A stretch of DNA of 64,000 nt from Climacteris rufus (lineage: Eukaryota; Chordata; Aves; Passeriformes; Climacteridae). Position 1 is the stretch's first letter; every line of letters starts with the position of its first letter. The notes beneath the pieces are model-generated. The model worked only from the letters and a program-made list of their open reading frames with translations, was not told where the DNA came from and searched no databases. The stretch covers positions 100,331 through 164,330 of the forward strand of contig VZRZ01002437.1 in assembly GCA_013398175.1 (NCBI GenBank). The letters are read 5' to 3'. A program made the position numbers and the translations under genes. Shown one piece after another: positions 25,832 to 36,120 of this stretch.

Positions 25832-26842
25832 TCTGGTTTAATCCAGTTGCAAATGGCAATTATCTTTATAACACAGAGTTGTTTTGGATACTACACTGAG
25901 GACTGGAGTCAACACTGCTTTCTTCCTATTCATGCCTCACCTGACTTGGGAAGAACTGGGCACACTGAATAACATTTATCCCAGATGGTTTTGGTACTGA
26001 ACCAAGCACTGGTTCCTGTCAGCTCCTCTCACAGTCAGTGGAGGGCTGAATGACCTATAGCAGTGCTGGTCACAGCTTAACCACTTAAGTTAGGTGTCTT
26101 AATTTAAGTGAAATTATTGCAGGCCTGATCAAGTGCATAAAAATGGTCCCTTAAGGCTACACTTCAGGTATAAATAGGTAGGAGGGAAACTATTTACTCC
26201 CACAGGCAAATTTTTGTCCAAGACATTCAGATGTGTTACAAACAAAATGCATGATAAATATGGAGCTTGCCCAGGTAAGAAAAGTGGTGATAACTTAGTC
26301 AAAAGCTGAAAAATTACTGTGTTAATATGTGAATTAAGGATAGATTCTTATAATATTTTGTCTTTTGTTATATAATTGAAAACACTGAATTGCTCATCTG
26401 ACTTCAGTAAACACAATTCCCAAAGTACTTGCCTTTCTAGATTTCCAACACAAATGTGGGCAATGTTCACCTAGGGAGCATAAGAGTTTTTTCCTGGTAT
26501 GAAATATATGGCAATATCAGCATGGTAATAAACACAGACCTGTCTTGGCTAGTACATTTACCCTCCATTTCCAAATATCTTTCAGGCTCTAAAGCGGTAT
26601 GGTTTTCTAAAATAGATGGTATTTTGGAGATGTGGTAGTCATTTCATGGCTAAGGTTGTAATACCTTCCATTATAAGCTCAATTAGGCCCTTACATCTAA
26701 CTTTAACATCAGACTGTTCTGTTGTGTGGTATTTTGAAAGAAGATGACAATTTTTTCCCCCTAGAAAGTTTGAGGGTAATTGGACAAGGTATTTGTGAAA
26801 ATGCTGTAAAATCAGTACTAATTTGCATTTTCTACTAACCTA

Positions 26843-26886
26843 GAAACAGCATATCCCCGAAACAGCATATCCCCAAAACAGCATAT
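26843..26886 (+). repeat. 16-bp tandem repeat, 2.7 copies
   Basis: The unit gaaacagcatatcccc is exact at 26843-26858 and 26859-26874. A third, partial copy (aaaacagcatat) follows to 26886. It is a recent slippage-type duplication. Confidence 0.9.
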
Positions 26887-27920
26887 AGGAGAAATGGCAA
26901 ATGTGGTTTATTCTTCTGTCTTGACTGAGGACTGAGGAGTTTATGATCTTTACAGGACTAGACAGACCTACCAGGACTAGGGAAGAAGGAAAGCTTAAAA
27001 GGTTCTCAGGAGTTGGGCTGCTGTGAAAGCTTTTGTTTAGCATATACTCAGCAAAAGCAGGCTGTCTCGGCATTTTCTTACCTAAGAATATTTTAAAAGA
27101 CAGAATTGGAATAAATAGAAGTATTAGATTAAGTTTTCTCTTACTAAAAAAAAAAGCAAAATTCCTTAAAAATCATTGACACTATTTTTCATATATGTCT
27201 CTTCATTAGTTTAGAACATTCTGCAAGAAATAAGAAATTTGAAAGTCACAAAACTGTAGCATTTTAAAATAAAATTCATTAAATCTAAAAATCAGAAACT
27301 CAAACATTCTTATACACAATACCAACACATCCATTATTCCTTTCTCCTACTCTTGGTCATTTTAAGTATAGCTGAGATGCCATGTATTGGCCTTGACTTT
27401 TAGGTCATGATGACCTACTAAGTTGTAAATTACAATGTTGTATTACCATAAAAACATAGTGTTAAAATATGGGTACCATAAAATACTGGAAAAAGTATTG
27501 CAAATTTAAGCAAAAAGAAATTATACTTTTATGCTGTTCTATTCCCCTTTCCCTAGCTTATGAAGTACTCTCTCTAAAGTTTTTTAGAACATATATATAT
27601 TTAAATTGCATTATTATCACAGGTAATTGATATTATTTCTAATGCAAATCTCATGCTTTCACTTTCCACAGTTTACTTAGAGGAGGACAAGAAATATAGA
27701 TTTAGAGCAAGTGCCATATTTATAAACCTGTAAACTGGGCAACAAAATATAGCCATTACAAGTTCAAGATTAAAATTTACCTTCAACTTGCATTCAAATA
27801 AAAGATTATAGTATTATACACACAATTCCTCATATTAATATTTTATGTACCTTTTTATTTTAGTTTTAGTTAGGTTTTAGTGTACCATATTTCATACAAT
27901 TTTCAGTATTATTAGATTAT

Positions 27921-27945
27921 ATAATTATATAGAACATATAATTAT
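27921..27945. repeat. AT-rich perfect hairpin
   Basis: Inverted repeat with arms ataattatat and atataattat (10 bp, perfect) around the loop agaac. It has cruciform potential. It is probably incidental in AT-rich DNA. Confidence 0.8.
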
Positions 27946-29975
27946 GTCTCAGAGTAGAGATTGATTATTAACCCAGGTCACATCCAAGGCATGGAAAGGA
28001 AATTATTTCACTGAATTTCAGTCACCTAAAATTTAGTCACCATTTCCAAAGTAGTAGTCCCAAACCCTTTATCCCATGAAAATAGAGAACATCTCCAGGA
28101 AGCAATTTATCCTCTTTGAAAATGCCAAGACAACGTTCAGTTTCCTCAAAATAGGGATTCTCTGTTTCAAGTCTTCTAGGACACAAGACATGAAGATTGG
28201 GTTGGCACACACAACTAAAGACACACCTTTGGAGCTGTTGTTGAAAGCAACACAGTACATACCAAAGCACTTAAAATGTCACTAGATTCAATGTTTTGGG
28301 AATTCCACCCAGCTGTCAAGTTTAAGCTAAATGCACAACTTTCTTAGTAATTTAAATTAGGTAAGAGTATTACCACCCACATTCACAGGCAGAAACATAA
28401 GTCTAATAGGTGGGTTTGTTAGTCATGTGACATTTTAAAAAATTATTTACATGGAGAACAGTTAGTATAGGTCTGCCAACCTATGTTGCAGAACAGTTAT
28501 ACAGTCACAGATGTCCAATGAAGGTATAAGGAGTGAGTTTTATACCAAAGACAGCAAGCATACAGAGTTCTGTATGTTCTTAACTTGTAAAAATAATTAC
28601 TGTTTAGTAAAAAAATTAACCATGTTCAAAAAACATGTCTTTCAGTCTCATCAGCTTTAAGTGTATGCTTAAACTTAGAAATATATAAGCTTTTTCTGAA
28701 TGAGAGTTTAAAAGACGAAAGTTAGACATAAGAGAGAAAAAAAGAGATTGCTCAAAAAAAATTGGAGATTAGAAAACTAAAAATATTTCCTTCTTTCTAG
28801 AGTAATACATTTGCTTGGAAATACATAATGATCTAACTACAGTGATGCTCCTCTTACAATGAAATTTTTTTCTTAAATGATTTAGCAATTGCAGTGTATG
28901 ATGAATAAATTATATATGAAGATTAAGTAAGGAAGCATTAGAGTGTCAATTGTGTCTTTTTCTTTTTTTTTTTTTTAACAGAATTAAGCCGGGAATGCTT
29001 TAGCAACGGTTCTAATGTTTGAAAAAGATGTGAGCAATCTCGTATCTCCAATGTGTGAATTCAATTTTACACAGATAATTCCACAGTTCTCCACCGCATT
29101 CATAGTTGTGTTCTGACCCAAACTGATATAATATTATGCATCATAAGAAAGAGGCTCTTAAAAGAATTGAAAATGTTATTTTTTTTGTTAAGGTACAAAT
29201 TTTGAGATCTAGAGAGACTCCTGTAATTGTAGATTTTTGGAAAGTTTGAGGTGTTTTGGGAAAATTCTGCCAACCTACTCTTCCTCTTCATGTGCAAATG
29301 ATGACATACCCGTATTTGAACATAGGTGTCTACACTGAATAGACTATTGGAGCAATCAGTATGAACCAGCTGATTTATTCTACATGTTTCTTGTACCATG
29401 AAAGAACTTTGTGCTAAGATTTGAAGACCTATTTACAATTATCTTTCTAATCCACTAAGCTGTCTGACTCTTGTAGCTTATCATTTTAACCCCAAGGGAG
29501 TGATATGTAAGATTCCTTGATAATCAGCTGATCTCAATCATATTTTCAGTTAATGGCATGCCCTACATACGAGTGTGAAAAATAATTTTTAAAAAATTCT
29601 GTGTTCTTTAAGGTTTCCTAAATCAATATGACACATATTACTCATATTTCTTCAAACAATTACTGCATTATTACTGTCTCCTATCAAAGAACTAGCAAAA
29701 AGAATCCATCTCAAATCAATTTAGAATTACAGATTCACTTAACAACTGAGATCCGTAGTACATAGATTTTATTTTTTAAGTTGACACAGAAAATTAGCCC
29801 TACCTTTCCTTTAAAATCCCCTCCTGCAAACAAGTCAAATGACACTGAATATTAAAAACAAAAACTGTGATTCTTTAAAATACCACATATTCCACAGACA
29901 TTAAAAATACTGTTAAATCCTTCACTTTATGCCATTTGGCATGAGAAGTTTAACAAATTTAATTTCAGTCTACAG

Positions 29976-30664
29976 GGGTTTTTGTGTCTGTACATTACAT
30001 GGAACTGAAGACATGCAGAGCGGACAACACTTCATTCACAGAACGAATAAGCTCACAGCGGGAGGTCCTCCCAGGGATGTTGCCACTGCCTCCTACTCCA
30101 GCTCCACCTCGGATGTGGGGGGCTCCTCCCTTGGGGAGGACTCTATAGGCAGGACTGCAGCTTGAGATCAGCCCCTTCTTCTAGAAGGGAGGCGTGCTCT
30201 GAGCCTTGACCTACCCACACTTCTAGGAGTCTCGGTTATGTTCGATATTTTATTAGTTATTGTTCATTGTACCCTCCCCTGCGCTGTTCTAAGTGGACCC
30301 TGGACCCCTGGACCCTCCCCTCATGCGGATCCCCATTGGTTATCCCCTCCAGCTCCTCCCGATTTCCCTTCCCTTTTAACCTGTTGCACCGTGTCAGCTC
30401 CTCGGCGTCTCTCTCTGACCCTTTCCCTCCCAGATCCCCGCACCCGACCGCACAATAAAGGAGACCACGGGGGAGACCCCCTCTCGCCACCCTTTGCCTC
30501 CTTGCCTGATTCCTTCTGCGCCCTGTCTGCTGTCACCTCGGGCCACCTCGGCTCTGCGTGACACACCCACGCTTAGCCCTGAAGCAGCCGCACCCAAAGT
30601 GAGCCCTCGGGGCTTTTAGAGGTCGGTGCCTCGGCTGAGAGCGACCAGGGAGCCAGGCGATACA
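29976..30664 (+). mobile_element. GC-rich ERV LTR (probable solo LTR)
   Basis: A GC- and CpG-rich block of about 690 bases in AT-rich flanks, with AATAAA at 30454-30459 and a GC-rich U5-like tail, giving plus orientation. The 7-mer ctacagg occurs at 29970-29976 and 30665-30671, right at the block edges. It is a likely target duplication (six bases, as in ERVK/class II insertions). The element would then begin GGGG rather than the usual TG, so the first base may be mutated. An alternative pair of ends is TGTAC at 29989 and ACTACA at 30669, without duplication. The several 60-107-aa open frames on both strands inside it are GC-driven and not genes. Confidence 0.75.
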
Positions 30665-30671
30665 CTACAGG

Positions 30672-31126
30672 TCACTAAGCCATAAACCCTGCCTCAAATG
30701 AGCTATCGCTTTTCACTTTTCTTACACATTTGGGAGGCATTAAGTAATTTTTCCTGTGAAGGAAGCTTCTGTCCCTATCCAAAGGAAGCACTTTCCTTGT
30801 ATAGTATCTAAATAACAAGCCACTTCAAGACAAATATTAGCTGAGGAACTTGTGAAATATAAATGCTATGTGTAGGTTATGTGTGGGTGAAAGCCTATGG
30901 TGAAAATTTTGTCTCTCAGATATCCTCTGATGGCAGGAACCCTGGACACAGATAGAGATTCTGTTTTCTTTCTGAAGTACTGTATGGTTGAGAGTTTTGA
31001 TCCTTTACCATAAATCTTCAGTTTGCCACAGGATGGTAGAAAGTGTTATGTGGTCTCTGATATACAAGGTTGTGCAAAATAGATGTTCTGTACACCCTGT
31101 AACGAGACACTTACCTACAACTCATA
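30672..31126. other. Non-coding spacer
   Basis: No gene or repeat recognised between the LTR and the old CR1-like tail. Confidence 0.5.
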
Positions 31127-31180
31127 GGGTTTGAACTAGATTATTTCCAGACCTTTTCCATCCTATTACTCTACTATTTG
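31127..31180 (+). mobile_element. Possible old CR1 3' tail fragment
   Basis: The text gggtttgaactagattattt followed by ccagacc and ttccatcc resembles the diverged end of CR1, where the family reads roughly GGGTTGGAACTAGATGATCT-CC-AGG-CC-TTCCAACC, and it is followed by TTACTCT-like octamer remnants. Short and degenerate, so tentative. Confidence 0.4.
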
Positions 31181-31193
31181 ACCTCCAGAGGAT

Positions 31194-31497
31194 TGTTGCA
31201 CTTGGACACGAAAGAAGCATGCAGACACCTGTCGGAGAGAGAAGCCAAGAAAAGGGGCTGAGACACCCTGGACTTCATTTATACCTCTTCTTAGAAACCA
31301 TTGTGAATTGGAGGGAGAAAGTGCCACCCCTCAATCACACTGGTCAAAGGAAAAATCCATCAAACATCTCCGCCCAGGAGAAAGGAATGCAAACAATATA
31401 ACACAGTTAGAAAAACATGGCTATTTTTACAAATAGTGCGTGAGAAACTGTTACAGCAAAATGAAAACATCAAAGAACAGCAAAACTCAGGGCAACA
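31194..31497 (-). mobile_element. Small solo LTR with perfect 6-bp target duplication
   Basis: A 304-base element with termini TGTTGC (31194-31199) and GCAACA (31492-31497), a perfect 6-bp inverted repeat. The 6-mer gaggat flanks it exactly on both sides (31188-31193 and 31498-31503). Six-base duplications are characteristic of alpha-/beta-retrovirus-like (ERVK/class II) integration. On the minus strand a TATA box, gtataaatg, lies at plus 31276-31284, which sets the orientation. No clear AATAAA was seen downstream of it. The lack of any internal retroviral sequence makes it a solo LTR. The 60-codon plus frame at 31219-31401 lies within the LTR and is not a gene. Confidence 0.87.
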
Positions 31498-31503
31498 GAG
31501 GAT

Positions 31504-34500
31504 AGCGTGTAAGACTAGTTCTACAGGTTATACATTTAATATCTAACACCCAGAAAATACCTTTGTCTAGGTTTTCAGTTCTATCACTGCATTTGCACCA
31601 TTCTTCTGAAGAAAACTGTAAATTCAGAGGTTTGAAGCTTTGATGAAATACTTGAACTAGAGCTGAATCTGAGGAAAGAATCTGACAGTGATACTGAGCA
31701 ATGTGAAATTCTATGTGAAGAAGGTTGAGGAGATAGCTGGGGATCAGTGCTGATTAAAAAGCATTTCTACAATCAGACACAGAACTGTGCTGGTCTACAT
31801 TTCATTGCTAAAGTCTGAACATGTACTTGGTTAAATAAAAATAATATTCCCATTTATTTCAGTGATTGTCGGACTAAGCTTCTGACAGGAAGCTTGTCAT
31901 ACTCTTTAACTAGAGGGCAAACCTTCACAGCAGTGCACACTTCCACTTACAATTTTCAGAATACATAATGTCTTACACAAATTACAAATGAAAGTTGCTT
32001 CTAGTTTGCCTTCTCTCAATACAGCTGAGTCTTATAAATTTTAATTGGGCCATAAAGAGCAGAGAGTGGGTGAAAAGGAAGTGCCACAGGAAGAAAACAA
32101 AAGTGACCTGATACATGATACCTTTCTCTCTGTCAAGACACTTCTCATAAAATACTGACTGGTACCTTAAGGAAACAAGTATGAAGTATAGTCATGGGAG
32201 CAGAGGGAAAGGAAGATGTTAAACTTGTCTTTCTTTCTTTAAAGGTTATTTCTAATTTTTCATTTAATCTCCTTAATGAGATGCCTGTTGTTGCCCCAGA
32301 TGTACTTGCCTATTTCAACAGGTGACAGATTGAACACCCAAACTTCAAATATTAGAAGGTAATAGCTAGTTAAAGATGTTTTATAAGAATCATAAGGAAA
32401 AAAAACCCTACAAATGTTAAGAAAATTCAAAATGTTCTGAGGTGAATGACCCATTCCTGAGTTTCAAATGTTAATTTTTATACATCTGATTTTCAAAATA
32501 AAGGTGTATATGCTCCAGCATAAAGCATGACATGGATATTAAATATATAAGGATGTTAAGAAATCAGCCTATTTGCAGTTTATAGGCTATGTTTCATATT
32601 CAGTGTCAGGTTACAAGCATCACTTTGAACCTGGGCCTTACATGTCTTCTTCTGACTTTCTGCTCAGCATTGAGCTAAATACCACAGATGGTGTTATGAG
32701 AAAGTCTTACTTTTATCACAGAGAGGCAACAAAAGTCATTAAAATTTGAATACTTAAATTGGATAATGTTCAACAAAGAGATGCATTCAATCCAGAATAT
32801 TTAAGTTTGTGTGTGAAAGATAGCATGACTTGGTAACTGATTACCTTGTAAAGGCTTCAGTAAATGAAAAAGTTGATTGACAATTATAACAGTAAGGTTT
32901 TCTGAGACTCTTATCTCCAGAATAGGTGCACTCTATAATAAACCTCATCATTTTTGTTGACAGTTATCCATAAAAGAGGACATAATGAAGAGCACAGGAG
33001 CTTTCTCTAACTGTTAACTTACCTTTCATCCACAACACAATAAGAAATCCAGTGATATAAGGGCAGGTGACACCCAGGTGTCTTTCCATTATGTACATGA
33101 GAATCTCTCCTGGAGAAATACCTGCCCATATGGTAGACTAGGTATATCCACAATACAAAGCAATCAGAGGTGGACAAGGTGTAAAGATGGTTGTTGGTTT
33201 GGATAATTTTTCCTTTCTTTCTTTCCCCTCAGAGAAAAGTGAATAATGTAAGGGCTCTGCTGCAGCTCAGCAAAGTGATATCTTTACAGCATGAAAGTGA
33301 GGCTGTGTATTGCATGCCTAGAGGAGTGTAGTTAAGGTGTGTATGAGGTTGGGATAATAATGAAGGAAGGAAATAAACCTGCTTCACTCTTGTCTACCAC
33401 AGCTTTTAAAAGAGAAAAATTCTGGATATTTTTGCAGGTTATCTGCTTGAAGCATTGTGAGCTTCAGCATCAATTAACATTCATGCAGTCTAGTCACAGG
33501 GAACCTGTTCACCAGGGGGAACTTGGAACTGGGACTGATTAACACCAGAGATGTACTCACAGTGGACAGAGAGGAAACATTTTCAAGCTAAGAGAAGTTT
33601 AGGAGTATGTATTCCCCTGTGTATCTGGGGGAAATGAACCTGGAATAGGTAATAGCTTATTATACTTTCAATGTGGAACCATTTCATCTTAGTTCAGTCT
33701 TACTTAAATACTAATTGATTTTTCCTCCATGATGACATGAGACGAAGTTTAATCTTGCCAGAGAAGGTACCAAACTTTAGAAGGCAATAAGAATGCAAGA
33801 AAATAGTGATTATTATAACTTAAAGTCTTTTAAATAAATGTGCAAGAGCTTTTTGAATTTCTTTTTTACCTTCTAATGTTTCATGATGTAGTAACTATGT
33901 TTTCTCGCCTTGCCAATATATACTCAAACCTTCTTTCCATCCATTCTTTAAGAATTTAGGTAGAAAATTACCTTCACAATTAAAAAATCTCTTTGGTTTC
34001 TTCAGTTTGTTTAAATGCAATATAATCTCTGCATATTAGTGCTAAATAGTTAAGATCTCCTCTTACTGACAGTGCCCCAAGCAATATAAAATTCCTGTTC
34101 GTAAGTAGAAATCACTGTTATTTCAATGCTTGTCACTAAAATTAAATAATAGTAGTTGGCACCACGTGATCAGATCCAAAAAAGAGTAACCTGTGGAGTG
34201 TGGAAGAGCAAATTATCCAGAGTAAACAATTTAATAACAATTAGCCTCTTTTCCATGTGCCAAATGCCCAGAAATAGCTTAATATTTTCTCAACTGTATT
34301 CATTTTCTATGAATGTTCACCACATATTTTTTCTCAATTATATGGATTTTAAATTTTTAATTTGAACTGTTTATTCAAAAGGAGTAATATTTTTCCTGAA
34401 AAAATTTTTGTTCAACAAATGGATAAATATAAATGAACTCAGGTATCTGGTCCAAATATCTTAGATTAAAAATTAATAATTTACTCTGTCAAGTATTTGC

Positions 34501-34564
34501 TATGTGAACAGTAAACAGATTTTTAGTAGAAAGTTTTCACTTGAATGCCTGCAAATATTGTGAG
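31504..34564. other. AT-rich non-coding stretch
   Basis: About 3 kb with no gene or repeat family recognised. Confidence 0.5.
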
Positions 34565-34579
34565 TAAAACTAAAAGACA

Positions 34580-34585
34580 TTTATT
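34580..34585 (-). terminator. AATAAA polyadenylation signal (candidate)
   Basis: The minus strand reads AATAAA about 130 bases after the TAG of the coding-like segment. The spacing suits a short 3' UTR, but AATAAA is common by chance in this AT-rich DNA. Confidence 0.3.
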
Positions 34586-34714
34586 AGCTATATTCAGTTT
34601 GGTAAGGTAGTTTTCTAGAATGGGAATACAATTCAACAAAAACGATTAACCAAATCCTTCCCACACACCAAAAAACTCCTCATGCCAACATTAAAAGAAA
34701 CAGATCTGATATTA

Positions 34715-35024
34715 CTATCTTTCTTGAGCCAGTTTCTTCTGGATAGTCTTTAATGTTTTGGCATAAGTTCTGGTGCCTCTGTATTTTCCCTCTTTTTCTC
34801 TAACGCAGTCAGATATACACTGAACAACCTTATCTGTGAAATCTATCTATAGCAGCATAGAGGTCAGCCTCACCTCTTGGCCAGGAGTCCTTGGAAGAGT
34901 AGTTTAAGAAATGTAATGCGGCCTGTATTTTTACTAGCAAATACGACAGGCCTTTGGCAGAGCTCTCATAAGCTCTTCCTCCTCTCATTTCAAAGTGCTT
35001 TACTGCATTTTGCATATACTTTCT
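34715..35024 (-). pseudogene. Coding-like terminal exon with 4-bp frameshift, product unknown
   Basis: On the minus strand an acceptor-like ctagcttttag ends at plus 35025. An open frame then reads from 35024 down to a stop at 34830-34832, passing KMQNAVKHFEM, GLSYLLVKIQAALHFLNYSS and GEADLYAAID. The frame breaks within atagatagat (plus 34841-34850). Skipping one GATA unit moves directly into a second frame of about 40 codons, with segments FTDKVVQCISDCVREKEGKY and TYAKTLKTIQKKLAQER, ending at TAG (34715-34717). A minus-strand AATAAA follows at 34580-34585. The composition on both sides of the break is protein-like: charged, helical, without low complexity. I do not recognise the family. Readings: last exon of a gene inactivated by a GATA duplication; a sequencing error in a real exon; or chance. 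No poly-A tail follows, which argues against a processed copy. Only the translation and signals are observed; the gene status is inferred. Confidence 0.4.
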
Positions 35025-35183
35025 CTAAAAGCTAGTTTCAGCAGGAATGATCAAAACAGCTATTAAAGCCGTTCCCTACAATATTTCATGATGGTGATGA
35101 GGCTCTCCATAGAAAACTATTGAGATGTTACAGTGTTTGCTAGAATCTGCTACTTTTCAATCCTATTATGCTTTTGCATCATG

Positions 35184-35257
35184 CTGAACTCATTGGTCAC
35201 TCATTTGTATTGTGCATGGACTCATTCAAGCATGAACAAGGTTGAATTTGTCCAGCT
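35184..35257 (+). repeat. Copy 1 of an unclassified dispersed repeat
   Basis: Aligns without gaps to 41286-41359 in the same orientation, with 59 of 74 bases identical by direct comparison, including exact blocks actcatttgtattg and tcattcaagcat. Similarity extends weakly about 30 bases upstream. This copy lies 80 bases before the CR1 at 35337. The family is unknown. Confidence 0.75.
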
Positions 35258-35336
35258 ATTACCACTGTGCTTGACCATAAAGGAGAAATGGCTCATGAAT
35301 GACCCTCCTTTTTTGTTAACACTTATGCCTTCTAAC

Positions 35337-36038
35337 AATATGAAGTTTAACAAGTCCAAGTGCTGGGTTCTCCACTTTGGATGTAACAACTCCTTCCAGC
35401 GCAACAGACTGGGGTCAGAGTGGTTGACCAGTGTCCAGGTGGAAAGGGACTTGGGGGTGCTGGTTGATAGTCAATTGAATATGAGCCAGTGGTGTGCACA
35501 GGTGGTCAAGAAGGCCAATGGCATCCTGGCCTTTATTAGGAATTGTGTGGCCAGCAGGTACAGGGAAGTCATTCTGCCCCTGTATTCAGCACTGCTGAGG
35601 CTGCACCTTGAGTACTGTGTCCAGATCTGGGCCCCTCACTTTAGGAAGGACGTTGAGATGCTCAAACACATCCAGAGGAGGGCAACAAGGCTGGTGAGGG
35701 GCTTGGAACACAAGCCCCATGAGGATTGGCTGAGGGAGCTGGGGTTGTTTAGCCTGGAGAAAAGGAGGCTCAGGGGACACCACATCACTCTCTACAACTC
35801 CCTGAAAGGAGGTTGTAGCCAGGTGGGAGTTGGTCTCTTCTCCCAGGTAGCGACTGACAGAATGAGAGGACACAGTCTCAAGCTGCACGAGGGGAAGTTC
35901 AGGTTAGACATCAGGAAGAAATTCTTTACTGACAGAGTGATTTGCCACTGGAATTGTCTGCCCAGGGAGGTAGTGGAGTCACCATCCCTCAATGTATTTA
36001 AAAAAAGATTAGACACAGCACTCAGTGCCATGGTTTAG
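35337..36038 (+). pseudogene. CR1 ORF2 reverse transcriptase, C-terminal third, open
   Basis: About 233 codons stay open in the CR1 frame. Visible family features in order are the KCWVLHFG segment, VERDLGVLVDSQLNMS, a thumb-like region with YSALLRLHLEYCVQIWAPHF, the block KHIQRRATRLVRGLE, and the tail RKKFFTDRVICHWNCLPREV with VESPSLNVFKKRLDTALSAM. The endonuclease domain and the catalytic palm motifs are missing because of 5' truncation, so no enzyme can be made. The frame stays open another 200 bases upstream through unrelated DNA (M at 35133), giving a 301-codon chimeric frame. I see no sign that this fusion is expressed. The lack of stops suggests a younger insertion than the other CR1 copies here. 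Confidence 0.9.
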
Positions 36039-36120
36039 TTGATGAGGAGGTATTAGGCTATAGGTTGGACTTGGTGATCTCTAAGGTCTCTTCAAACCTG
36101 GTTTATTCTGTGATTCTTTG
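35337..36120 (+). mobile_element. CR1 LINE, best-preserved 3' part (plus strand)
   Basis: Starts abruptly at atgaagtttaacaagtcc inside the reverse-transcriptase coding part. It runs through the ORF2 stop (about 36038) and a roughly 80-base 3' UTR to the CR1 end GTTTATTCTGTGATTCTTTG. The tail has diverged from the usual ATTCTATG octamers. It is a 5'-truncated insertion with no target duplication seen. Confidence 0.95.

Larger units (their letters stand above)
25832..29975. other. AT-rich non-coding stretch
   Basis: No gene recognised. It holds a 16-bp tandem repeat (26843-26886), a perfect 10-bp-arm hairpin (27921-27945) and a T run at about 28963-28977. The two overlapping minus frames at 28037-28270 are short and unsupported. 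Confidence 0.5.

Noticed and set aside
28037..28285. Two overlapping minus frames that look mildly protein-like
   Set aside because: Different frames of the same DNA look equally plausible, with no motif and no splice signals. Not enough to call.
30238..30597. Several 60-107-aa frames on both strands
   Set aside because: They sit inside the GC-rich LTR at 30 kb. Low-complexity Pro/Ser/Leu or Gly/Arg composition.
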